From positions 1 through 64,000 of the forward strand of contig JAHBYV010000003.1 of NCBI GenBank assembly GCA_019635795.1: DNA of 64,000 bases, read 5' to 3'. The translations under genes and the position numbers were made by a program. The notes beneath the pieces are model-generated. The model did not search any database and was not told where the DNA came from. It saw only the letters and a list, made by a program, of their open reading frames with translations. The stretch's first letter is position 1. Each line of letters opens with the position of its first letter. Below are positions 46,370 through 54,545 of the stretch, piece after piece. Source of the stretch: Rhizobiaceae bacterium. GTDB lineage: Bacteria; Pseudomonadota; Alphaproteobacteria; Rhizobiales; Rhizobiaceae.

Positions 46370-49060
46370 GTGGCGAAATCTCTCGACAGTTTCAATTGCA
46401 AGCGCACTCTCACGGCTGGGGGTACGGAATATACGTATTTCAGCTTGATCGAGGCGGAGAAGAACGGCCTCACCGGCGCATCGCAGCTGCCCTATTCCAT
46501 GAAGGTGCTGCTGGAGAACTTGTTGCGCAATGAAGATGGCCGTTCCGTAACCAAGGAGTCCATCAAGGCCGTTGCCAACTGGCTGGTGGATAAGGGTACG
46601 GCTGGCGTCGAGATCGCCTATCGCCCGGCGCGCGTGCTGATGCAGGATTTCACCGGCGTTCCTGCCGTTGTAGATCTCGCGGCAATGCGCGATGGCATCA
46701 AGGCGCTCGGGGGCGATCCCGAGAAGATCAATCCGCTCGTTCCGGTCGATCTGGTCATCGACCACTCGGTGATCGTCGATGAATTCGGCACGCCGATGGC
46801 TTTCGCCCGCAACGTCGAGCTGGAATATGAGCGCAATGAAGAACGCTACAAATTCCTGAAGTGGGGTCAGCAAGCGTTCCGCAACTTCCGCGTCGTGCCG
46901 CCCGGAACTGGCATCTGCCATCAGGTTAACCTCGAATATCTCGCGCAGACCGTTTGGACAAACACGGAAGACGGCGAAACCGTCGCCTATCCGGACACAT
47001 GCGTCGGCACCGACTCGCACACCACCATGGTCAACGGCCTCGGTGTTCTGGGCTGGGGCGTTGGCGGCATCGAGGCTGAGGCAGCAATGCTCGGACAGCC
47101 AGTTTCCATGCTGCTGCCTGAAGTGATCGGGTTCCGTCTCACCGGCAAGCTGAAGGAAGGCGTGACGGCAACCGACCTCGTGCTGACCGTGACCCAGATG
47201 CTCCGCAAGAAGGGCGTCGTCGGCAAGTTCGTAGAGTTCTTCGGTCCCGGCCTGTCCAACATGACGCTGGCCGACCGCGCAACCATCGGCAACATGGCAC
47301 CAGAATATGGCGCGACTTGCGGCTTCTTCCCGGTCGATTCCGAGACCGTTCGTTACCTGAACATGTCTGGACGCGCAGAAGCACGTATCGAGCTGGTTGA
47401 GGCTTACAGCAAGGCGCAGGGCATGTGGCGCGAGGAAGACAGCGCTGACCCGGTATTTACCGACATGCTTGAACTCGACCTTGGCAGCGTTGTTCCATCC
47501 ATGGCAGGCCCGAAGCGTCCGGAAGGCCGCGTTGCGCTTGAAGGCATTGCAGAAGGTTTCGCGAAGGCTCTGGAAGCCGAGTACAAGAAAACCGTCGATG
47601 TGCATAAGCGCTATGCTGTCGAAGGTGAAAACTACGAGATCGGCCACGGCGACGTTGTAATCGCGGCCATCACTTCCTGCACCAATACCTCGAACCCGTC
47701 CGTTCTGATTGGCGCTGGCCTGCTCGCCCGCAACGCCAACCGTCGCGGTCTCAAGCAGAAGCCGTGGGTGAAGACCTCGCTGGCTCCTGGCTCGCAGGTT
47801 GTTGCCGAATACCTGGAAAAGTCCGGCTTGCAAAAAGAGCTGGATCAGATCGGGTTCAATCTGGTTGGCTTTGGCTGCACCACCTGCATCGGCAATTCCG
47901 GCCCGCTGCCTGAACCGATCTCCAAAACCATCAATGACAAGGGTATCATTGCCGCTGCGGTGCTTTCCGGCAACCGCAACTTTGAAGGCCGCGTTTCCCC
48001 GGATGTGCAGGCGAACTATCTTGCCTCGCCGCCATTGGTCGTTGCCCATGCTCTCGCTGGCACGGTGACAAAAGACCTGACAACCGAGCCAATTGGCGAG
48101 GACAAGGACGGCAACCCGGTTTACCTGCGGGAAATCTGGCCGACCGCCGCAGAGATTCAGGAGTTCATCGAGAAGAACGTGACGCGCGACCTGTTCGCCC
48201 GCAAATATTCGGACGTCTTCAAGAGCGACGAGCATTGGCAGGCTGTCAACGCGCCGACCGGCCAGACCTACGCCTGGGATGATACATCGACCTATGTGCA
48301 GAACCCGCCTTATTTCGCAGGGATGAAGCCGCAGGCTGGTCATGTCAGCGACATCAAGGGTGCGCGCATTCTCGGCCTGTTCGGCGATAAGATCACCACC
48401 GACCACATTTCACCGGCCGGCTCGATCAAGGCAGCTTCGCCTGCCGGCAAGTACCTGATGGACAATGGCGTTGCTGTCGCTGACTTCAACCAGTACGGCA
48501 CACGTCGCGGCAACCATGAAGTCATGATGCGCGGCACTTTCGCAAACATCCGCATTCGCAATCATATGCTGGGCGAGAATGGGCGCGAAGGCGGCTACAC
48601 CATCCACTATCCTTCCAAGGAAGAAATGCCGATCTATGATGCGGCGATGGAGTACCGCAAGGAAGGCGTGCCGCTGGTCATCTTTGCTGGCGTCGAATAT
48701 GGCAACGGCTCCTCGCGCGACTGGGCAGCGAAAGGCACCAACCTGCTTGGCGTCCGCGCTGTTATCGCGCAGTCGTTCGAGCGTATCCACCGTTCCAACC
48801 TCGTGGGAATGGGCGTCATTCCGTTCGTGTTCGAAGAAGGCACGAGCTGGAAGACCCTCAATCTCAAGGGCGACGAGGTGGTGGAAATCGACGGCATCGA
48901 GAACATCAAGCCGCGTCAGACAATGACGGCCAAAATCACCTATGCCGACGGTACGGTGAAGCTGGTTCCGATCCTGTGCCGCATCGATACGCTGGATGAG
49001 CTGGACTACTACAAGAACGGCGGCATCCTGCAATACGTGCTGCGCGACCTCGCAGCATAA
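46370..49060 (+). CDS. acnA: Aconitate hydratase A
   Basis: Iron-sulfur enzyme of the TCA cycle that interconverts citrate and isocitrate. The start is GTG 46370 ([14 protein letters not shown]) behind AAGGAT, giving 896 residues, the AcnA length; the long open frame to 46175 is accidental. The cluster cysteines lie in [20 protein letters not shown] and [36 protein letters not shown] and [19 protein letters not shown] are typical. It is divergent from the ccm operon. Confidence 0.97.
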   Translation: MAKSLDSFNCKRTLTAGGTEYTYFSLIEAEKNGLTGASQLPYSMKVLLENLLRNEDGRSVTKESIKAVANWLVDKGTAGVEIAYRPARVLMQDFTGVPAVVDLAAMRDGIKALGGDPEKINPLVPVDLVIDHSVIVDEFGTPMAFARNVELEYERNEERYKFLKWGQQAFRNFRVVPPGTGICHQVNLEYLAQTVWTNTEDGETVAYPDTCVGTDSHTTMVNGLGVLGWGVGGIEAEAAMLGQPVSMLLPEVIGFRLTGKLKEGVTATDLVLTVTQMLRKKGVVGKFVEFFGPGLSNMTLADRATIGNMAPEYGATCGFFPVDSETVRYLNMSGRAEARIELVEAYSKAQGMWREEDSADPVFTDMLELDLGSVVPSMAGPKRPEGRVALEGIAEGFAKALEAEYKKTVDVHKRYAVEGENYEIGHGDVVIAAITSCTNTSNPSVLIGAGLLARNANRRGLKQKPWVKTSLAPGSQVVAEYLEKSGLQKELDQIGFNLVGFGCTTCIGNSGPLPEPISKTINDKGIIAAAVLSGNRNFEGRVSPDVQANYLASPPLVVAHALAGTVTKDLTTEPIGEDKDGNPVYLREIWPTAAEIQEFIEKNVTRDLFARKYSDVFKSDEHWQAVNAPTGQTYAWDDTSTYVQNPPYFAGMKPQAGHVSDIKGARILGLFGDKITTDHISPAGSIKAASPAGKYLMDNGVAVADFNQYGTRRGNHEVMMRGTFANIRIRNHMLGENGREGGYTIHYPSKEEMPIYDAAMEYRKEGVPLVIFAGVEYGNGSSRDWAAKGTNLLGVRAVIAQSFERIHRSNLVGMGVIPFVFEEGTSWKTLNLKGDEVVEIDGIENIKPRQTMTAKITYADGTVKLVPILCRIDTLDELDYYKNGGILQYVLRDLAA

Positions 49061-49100
49061 AGCGTCCTTGTGAGAAGCATTACGCTCCGATGCAAAACAA

Positions 49101-49131
49101 CTCCCTCCCCCTCGTTGGGGAGGGCATTTTT
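49101..49131 (+). terminator. Terminator after acnA
   Basis: CCCTCCCC (49103-49110) and GGGGAGGG (49117-49124) around CTCGTT, followed by CATTTTTC. Confidence 0.85.
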
Positions 49132-49264
49132 CTGGGCCGACGGGTTGCGCGCACCACGACAGGTTTCAGGCCCACCAATAGTTTTTCACCCCATCGTTAC
49201 TTCGCTTTGAAGCACACCTCTGGCACAAAACTGGCTGAGAAATCCCAACTGCTACAAAGACAAT

Positions 49265-50014
49265 ATGAATCTCGGGCATTCGGCATATAAGGCATTTGCT
49301 CTCGCATTTGGCCTGTGCATCGCAGCCGCATCGGCAAGTGCCGAAACGGCCAAGCCGCTTGGCGTGGTAGAGCTATTCACCAGTCAGGGCTGCAATTCAT
49401 GCCCCCCTGCCGACACCTATTTCAATGAGCTTGTCCAGCAAGGCGATGTCATTGCGCTCGCCTATCACGTCGATTACTGGGACTATCTCGGCTGGAAAGA
49501 TACGCTCGCCAAGCCCGAAAATACCGAGCGGCAATATGCTTATATGCGTTCGTTTGGCGACAGGTCTATCTACACACCGCAGTTGATCGTCAATGGCCGC
49601 GAAGATTATCAAGGCGCGGATCGTAAATCCGTCGAGAAAGGGCTGGACACGCTCGATACGAGCGGCCAGGGCATGGTTGTAGACCTTGCAGTGTCGGAAA
49701 CGAAGGATAGCATCATTATAAAGGTGGGGCCCACTGCCCAGCCGCCTGCCGAAGCAAATCTGATGTTGGTCTATTTCGAGCCACCCCGTGCAATTGACAT
49801 AGACAAGGGCGAGAATATCGGGCGCAAGGCGATTTATCTGAATGCCGTGACCGGCGTTCGTGCAGCCGGCGTGTGGCATGGCAAGGCAGCTGAATTTGAG
49901 CTTCCAAAAAGCGAATTTCAGAGCAAGGGCGGGTGCGCAGCGCTGCTACAGAGCGTGACAGCAGACGGCAAGCTCGGCCCGATACTGGGAGCCACCATCG
50001 TTCGCAGACCCTGA
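49265..50014 (+). CDS. DUF1223 secreted thioredoxin-like protein
   Basis: 249 residues with a signal peptide (AYKAFALAFGLCIAAASASA). The DUF1223 pattern is clear: VVELFTSQGCNSCPPADTYF with a C-x-x-C pair, then ALAYHVDYWDYLGWKDTLA and YTPQLIVNGREDYQGAD. The fold resembles thioredoxin; its substrate in the periplasm is unknown. Confidence 0.92.
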   Translation: MNLGHSAYKAFALAFGLCIAAASASAETAKPLGVVELFTSQGCNSCPPADTYFNELVQQGDVIALAYHVDYWDYLGWKDTLAKPENTERQYAYMRSFGDRSIYTPQLIVNGREDYQGADRKSVEKGLDTLDTSGQGMVVDLAVSETKDSIIIKVGPTAQPPAEANLMLVYFEPPRAIDIDKGENIGRKAIYLNAVTGVRAAGVWHGKAAEFELPKSEFQSKGGCAALLQSVTADGKLGPILGATIVRRP

Positions 50015-50117
50015 CGGTGAATTTGTTTTCACCCTCTTTTATTTTAGAATATCGTGGAATATGGTCGCGCCGTTCGGCCATCTGGTCGAATCTCGGGCTT
50101 CGTAACCCCGTACACGC

Positions 50118-50265
50118 GGTCAATGTCGACCGGAACGACATTTCCTCGGTTTATGGCCGGGGGGGCCTCCGTGCATGTCCAGAGCTTCGGCTTAAAGACG
50201 GAGGCGGTCGGCGTGTACGACTTACGAACCCCCCGGTCACCAGGGAAATTGTCCCCGGTGGCCGA
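50118..50265 (+). ncRNA. Candidate structured RNA (riboswitch-like) before a small membrane protein
   Basis: Nested perfect helices: AATGTCG/CGACATT (50122-50142); outer CCGGGGGG (50157-50164) with CCCCCCGG (50229-50236); directly inside it GCCTCCGT (50165-50172) with ACGGAGGC (50198-50205), capped by an AGC-UUCG-GCU hairpin (50183-50192); a short GTCG/CGAC arm (50207-50221); and then GGTCACCAGGGA with TCCCCGGTGGCC (50235-50262), which shares bases with the outer helix. Together they give a multi-branch junction ending about 20 bases before the ATG at 50283. I match it to no known class. The UUCG loop favours the plus strand. Confidence 0.45.
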
Positions 50266-50282
50266 TCACAACGGGGAATTCG

Positions 50283-50486
50283 ATGGAACAGTATAATTTC
50301 TGGCAAGATTTTTTCGCGAGCTATCGCTCATCGTCCGACGCCATCAAGGCGTTGTGGCTCATCAGCCCGCCAGCTTTTATCGTAAGCCTGGCATGGGTGG
50401 TGCTGAACGCGCGTCGGAGGAAAGCCAAATCCGGCCAGACTTTTCAGTCAGCCAGTCATGTTCAGGATTATTCGGAAGGGGCCTGA
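50283..50486 (+). CDS. Small single-span membrane protein
   Basis: 67 residues: amphipathic start MEQYNFWQDFFASYRSSSDA, one membrane helix (ALWLISPPAFIVSLAWVVL) and a basic tail (NARRRKAKSG). GGGGAATTCG lies before the ATG. No family recognised. Its position just behind the structured RNA suggests it may be the regulated gene. Confidence 0.6.
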   Translation: MEQYNFWQDFFASYRSSSDAIKALWLISPPAFIVSLAWVVLNARRRKAKSGQTFQSASHVQDYSEGA

Positions 50487-50756
50487 TTCGATCCGGTAAG
50501 GCTCGTGGGCGGGGGGCTTGGGGTTACGAGCAAAACCGGACCGAACCGTCTCAGGCAACGGTCACACCGTCGATTTTATTTTAGGCATCAACTTGGATAA
50601 ATTGCGGCAACAATGTGTTCATTGATCACCAATCATTACAAAGTATTTCAGTTCGTGAACAAATAAATGACCTGATATACATTCACCATCGGCTAACACT
50701 TGCATTTCGTTAATGAAAAGGCGACCCTGTATTTACCTTTATGGCAGGGCTGTGGA

Positions 50757-51143
50757 ATGAGGGATCGCACGACCGGATCGAAGGGTGAGGACGAGTCGGC
50801 AATACTTATTCCATTCCCGGAAAGGCACGCGCGTTCCGCGCAGCGCCCCGTCGCGTTCGACAGGCGCGAACTTGATTCGATATTGCGATTATATGGACGT
50901 ATGGTAGCAGCCAATGAGTGGCGCGATTATGCGATTGACCATACCGCAGATCGGGCCGTGTTTTCTGTTTTCCGCCGTGCAAGCGAATCGCCATTGTTCC
51001 AGATCGTCAAAAATCCGTCCCTCGCCCGCAAGCAGGGTGCCTATGCTGTCATTTCCGGCAGCGGGCAAATTCTCAAGCGTGGCTATGAGCTTGGCCGCGT
51101 TCTTGGCTTTTTTGACAAGAAGCTGCGCCTGATCGAAGGCTGA
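50757..51143 (+). CDS. DUF2794 protein
   Basis: 128 residues from ATG 50757 (MRDRTTGSKGED). The family core is VAFDRRELDSILRLYGRMV, then EWRDYAIDHTADRAVFSVFRR and NPSLARKQGAYAV. DUF2794 is confined to alphaproteobacteria and its role is unknown. The open frame runs 19 codons further up; a start at 50757 suits the family length. The 270 bases before it hold AT-rich DNA with no visible gene. Confidence 0.88.
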   Translation: MRDRTTGSKGEDESAILIPFPERHARSAQRPVAFDRRELDSILRLYGRMVAANEWRDYAIDHTADRAVFSVFRRASESPLFQIVKNPSLARKQGAYAVISGSGQILKRGYELGRVLGFFDKKLRLIEG

Positions 51144-51148
51144 ACAAC

Positions 51149-52417
51149 GTGCAAATCACCTCGTCTGCCGAGGCGCAAAAAATCACTGCCCTGCGTCGCA
51201 CGAAATTTCTGGCGACCTCATCCCTTGTCGTTTGCGTTGCAGTGTTTGCGGCCGCAAAGTCGATGGAAAGCAGCTACCCGTGGTTAAGCTATGTCGCCGC
51301 CTTTGCCGAAGCCGCCACTATCGGCGGGCTTGCTGACTGGTATGCCGTGGTTGCGCTATTCAAGCGCCCGCTCGGCCTTCCCATACCGCACACAGCCATC
51401 ATCCCGGCAAATCGTGAGCGCATAGCAGACAATCTGGGGCGCTTTATTGAAGTGAATTTTCTCGCAGAGGGCCCTGTACGCGAAAAGCTCAATGAAGTTG
51501 ATTTCGCGAGCCTCGTAGCGGACTGGCTATCGGACCCTCAGCGGTCCGAAGGTCTGTCACGCTTCGTTACGCGCCTCGTTCCCAAAGCGCTGGCGGCGGT
51601 GGATCAGTCGGGCCTGCGCGGTTTCATCACGCAGCGCGTGGTGGATCAGGTGAACAAGGTGGAATTGGCACCCCTCGCCGCCGATCTGCTTGCCGCATTT
51701 ACCGAAGATCGCAAACACCAGAAAATCTTCGACGAACTCACACTGGCAATCGAACGCTTCCTCAAGGATGAAACTGCCCTCGAAACCCTGCGCGATAAGA
51801 TCAGGGCGGAATTGCCAAGCGTGTTCAATCTGTTTCGCGCTGACGCATATCTTCTCAAGCGTATTGTCAACTCAGCGGGCAGCCTGCTTGAGCAAGCGCG
51901 GAAGGATAAGGACCATCCCCTGCGTGCAGAATTTGATTCCTTTATCGATGGCTTCATCGAAAAGCTGCGCCACTCAAAGGATTATGCCCGCCGAGCCGAG
52001 CGCATGAAGCAGGATTTGCTTTCGCGACCTCAGTTCAGGGAACTTGCCGATGACATGTGGACCAGCCTGAAAAACTTCATCGAGCAGGACACATTGTCCG
52101 AAGCCTCTTTGACCCGGAAGCACCTTGCGGGAATGTTTACCGAGATCGGCCGTCACCTTGCACAGGACCCGGCAATTCGCGCCGACATGAATCAGGGCTT
52201 TGTCGTTGCACTTTCCGCCTTCGTCGAAAGCCAAAAAAGCGGCGTGTCAGGCTTTATCGCCCAACAGGTAAAGCGGTGGGACTTGACCCAACTGACGCGC
52301 GTCATAGAAACCAACATCGGGCGCGACCTTCAATATATCCGTTTTAACGGCATGGCGATTGGCGGGCTGGCCGGTCTTACCCTGCACATTCTGGAGCGTC
52401 TGTTTCTGACGAATTGA
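51149..52417 (+). CDS. DUF445 membrane protein
   Basis: 422 residues. Two hydrophobic segments near the start (SLVVCVAVFAAAKSM and the GGLADWYAVVALFKRPLGLP block, which is the DUF445 signature) and one at the end (MAIGGLAGLTLHILERLFL) bracket a long helical middle. IPHTAIIPANRERIADNLGRF is also typical. Function unknown. The initiation codon at 51149 is GTG, five bases after the DUF2794 stop. Confidence 0.88.
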   Translation: MQITSSAEAQKITALRRTKFLATSSLVVCVAVFAAAKSMESSYPWLSYVAAFAEAATIGGLADWYAVVALFKRPLGLPIPHTAIIPANRERIADNLGRFIEVNFLAEGPVREKLNEVDFASLVADWLSDPQRSEGLSRFVTRLVPKALAAVDQSGLRGFITQRVVDQVNKVELAPLAADLLAAFTEDRKHQKIFDELTLAIERFLKDETALETLRDKIRAELPSVFNLFRADAYLLKRIVNSAGSLLEQARKDKDHPLRAEFDSFIDGFIEKLRHSKDYARRAERMKQDLLSRPQFRELADDMWTSLKNFIEQDTLSEASLTRKHLAGMFTEIGRHLAQDPAIRADMNQGFVVALSAFVESQKSGVSGFIAQQVKRWDLTQLTRVIETNIGRDLQYIRFNGMAIGGLAGLTLHILERLFLTN

Positions 52418-52466
52418 CGGACTTCCTGTTTGGAATATCCTGAGCATATGGCCGCAGGAGGACCAA

Positions 52467-52901
52467 ATGGCGAAGCAACCTGAAACTCCCGACTTTATGG
52501 AAATGTTCTCGAAATTCGGCAAGGACCTGAAAATGCCATCCGTCGATGTGGAGGCTATCCTTAGCCATCATCGCAAAAATCTCGAAGCCTTGCAGAAAGC
52601 TGCGTCTGCAAGCGCAAGCGGGGCGAGTGACGTATTGGCCAGGCAGCGCGATGCCCTTCAGGAAGGTATGCGCGACATAACCGATATGGTTCAGAATTTG
52701 CGCGGCACGAGTGCGCCGAAGGAAGCTATAGAAAAGCAGGCAGAATTTGCCCGCAAATCTTTTGAGGCTGCGGTAAAGCACGCTGGCGAGGTGGGCGAAA
52801 TCATCCGCAAGTCAGGCGAGGAATCCACCGAAATCATGAAGTCCCGTATCAAAGCCGCGATGGATGAAATTCGCGAGGCATACGAGAAGAACAAGGGCTA
52901 A
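52467..52901 (+). CDS. Phasin-like helical protein
   Basis: 144 residues, predicted almost entirely helical, Ala/Lys/Glu-rich, with MFSKFGKDLKMPSVDVEAIL near the start and repeated Lys/Arg heptads. This is the pattern of phasin-like proteins that coat polyhydroxyalkanoate granules or associate with nucleoid or membranes; I cannot separate these. GGAGGACCAA precedes the ATG. Confidence 0.7.
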   Translation: MAKQPETPDFMEMFSKFGKDLKMPSVDVEAILSHHRKNLEALQKAASASASGASDVLARQRDALQEGMRDITDMVQNLRGTSAPKEAIEKQAEFARKSFEAAVKHAGEVGEIIRKSGEESTEIMKSRIKAAMDEIREAYEKNKG

Positions 52902-52916
52902 TACGTTAAACTCAGC

Positions 52917-53486
52917 TCACGCAAGGGTTCGTCGATAAATGCGCTCCGGAACGGAATCCGGGTCGGGCGGGCTCGTATTGCCGCCGTTGAGTTCAAGCTG
53001 CATCAATACAGTATCAAGCCACTTGCCGTGCTTGTAGCCGGATCCAACCAGCACACCGCAATGATGGAATTGCAGGCTTTCATGCAAGCGCACAGACGGA
53101 CTTGCAGCGCTGCCATCTCCTATCACCGCAACGATCTGGCGGTAGCCGCCAGCCCTGCAAGCCTCGATCAAAGCCTGCATCAGCGCCTTGCCAACACCTT
53201 TTCCTTTAGCGTGCGGCGATACATAGATCGAATTCTCGACAATGAAGCGGTAGGCCGGTCGCGCCCGAAACGGACCCGCATAGGCATAGCCGATTACCTC
53301 ACCCGCTTCTTCCGCAACAAGATAAGGGTACTCAGCCGCTTTCAACGCGCTGTATCGCTGCTGCATTTCGCCGAGCGTTGGCACTTCAAGCTCATAGGTC
53401 GCCGTACCGTGCGCCACGGCATCGGCATAAATCTCGGTGATAACGGGCAAGTCAGCGTCGGTCGCGATGCGAATGTGGAAACTCAT
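52917..53486 (-). CDS. pat: GNAT acetyltransferase, phosphinothricin-acetyltransferase type
   Basis: 189 residues from ATG 53486 (MSFHIRIATDADLPVI). GNAT motif A reads IYVSPHAKGKGVGKALMQALI, and IENSVYV-type and RLHESLQFHHCGVL segments place it in the phosphinothricin/methionine-sulfone acetyltransferase group, which acetylates glutamine-analogue amines with acetyl-CoA. Natural substrate not known. Confidence 0.88.
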   Translation of the reverse strand: MSFHIRIATDADLPVITEIYADAVAHGTATYELEVPTLGEMQQRYSALKAAEYPYLVAEEAGEVIGYAYAGPFRARPAYRFIVENSIYVSPHAKGKGVGKALMQALIEACRAGGYRQIVAVIGDGSAASPSVRLHESLQFHHCGVLVGSGYKHGKWLDTVLMQLELNGGNTSPPDPDSVPERIYRRTLA

Positions 53487-53582
53487 GTTTTCTCCGGCCA
53501 GCAGCAGCACCTCGAAAATCCATAAGCCCAAACGAAAAGGGCGACCAGATGGCCGCCCCGAATTTCGATTATTGCCTACCGC

Positions 53583-54353
53583 TTATTCACGGTTACCCAT
53601 GAAATGAAGCAGGAAGGTGAAGAGGTTGATGAAGTCGAGATACAGCGTCAGCGCGCCCATGATGGCCTTACGACCTGCCACGAGCACATCGTCGCCCTCG
53701 AAATACATTTCCTTGATCTTCTGGGTGTCATAGGCCGTCAGACCTGCGAACACCAGCACGCCGATTGCCGAAATGGCGAACTGAAGCGCTGACGATTGCA
53801 GGAACAGGTTAACCAGCATCGCGATGATAAGGCCAAACACGCCCATAATGAGGAACGAACCCATCGCCGTGAGATCACGACGCGTGGTGTATCCATAGAG
53901 CGAGAGCGCGCCGAACGCGGCTGCCGTCACGAAGAAAGTCTGCGTGATGGACTGGCTGGTGAATACCAGGAAGATCGTGGACAGCGAAACGCCAACAAGA
54001 GCGGCATAGATCCAGAAGGTCGCCTGCGCTGCCGAAAGGCTCATACTGTTAACGCGGAAGCCCAGGAAGAACACCAGACCCAGCGGAGCGAGCATGACGA
54101 GCCACTTGAGCGGCGAAGCAAAAAGCGTCACGCCAAATGACGTGAGCATCTTGCCGTTGGGCAGCGTTGCAGCAGCCAGCGACGGATCACTTGTCGTTGC
54201 AAGGCTGAAAATACCGAACGCGGCAACACCGGTAATGACCATTGCCACGGCCATGAGATTGTAAACCTTGAGCATATACGCGCGAAGGCCTTCGTCGATA
54301 TCGACGCCAACGCGTGTGCCCACTTGAGACTGATAATTCCTGAACTCAGCCAT
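53583..54353 (-). CDS. Bax inhibitor-1/YccA-family membrane protein
   Basis: 256 residues from ATG 54353 (MAEFRNYQSQVGTRV) behind GAGGATAAA. Seven hydrophobic helices and the C-terminal LYLDFINLFTFLLHFMGNRE, characteristic of BI-1 relatives; the conserved DTQKIKEMY is also present. Relatives act as pH-gated calcium leak channels or modulators of membrane proteases. Confidence 0.93.
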   Translation of the reverse strand: MAEFRNYQSQVGTRVGVDIDEGLRAYMLKVYNLMAVAMVITGVAAFGIFSLATTSDPSLAAATLPNGKMLTSFGVTLFASPLKWLVMLAPLGLVFFLGFRVNSMSLSAAQATFWIYAALVGVSLSTIFLVFTSQSITQTFFVTAAAFGALSLYGYTTRRDLTAMGSFLIMGVFGLIIAMLVNLFLQSSALQFAISAIGVLVFAGLTAYDTQKIKEMYFEGDDVLVAGRKAIMGALTLYLDFINLFTFLLHFMGNRE

Positions 54354-54545
54354 TTTATCCTCTGTTGCTTCCGCCCCGTCGGGTGTCAGGCAAATAGCCT
54401 CGGCGCCGCTGGCGGGACTTCCAGCATGCCTGCCCGAAATATGATGATTCTTGCGCTCAAGAACAAGACCTTTTGCGCCCATCAGTCGCGCGCGTGGCGC
54501 GATTCGATGCGATTTTTTTCTAACATTTCAGTGAAGTGGCGCAGT

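Noticed and set aside
46247..48406. 719-codon open frame antisense to acnA.
   Set aside because: It mirrors the codon pattern of the GC-rich aconitase gene, has no family features, and acnA is certain.
50054..50296. 80-codon frame across the structured region before 50283.
   Set aside because: The region is dominated by perfect RNA helices and the frame has no ribosome site or family resemblance.
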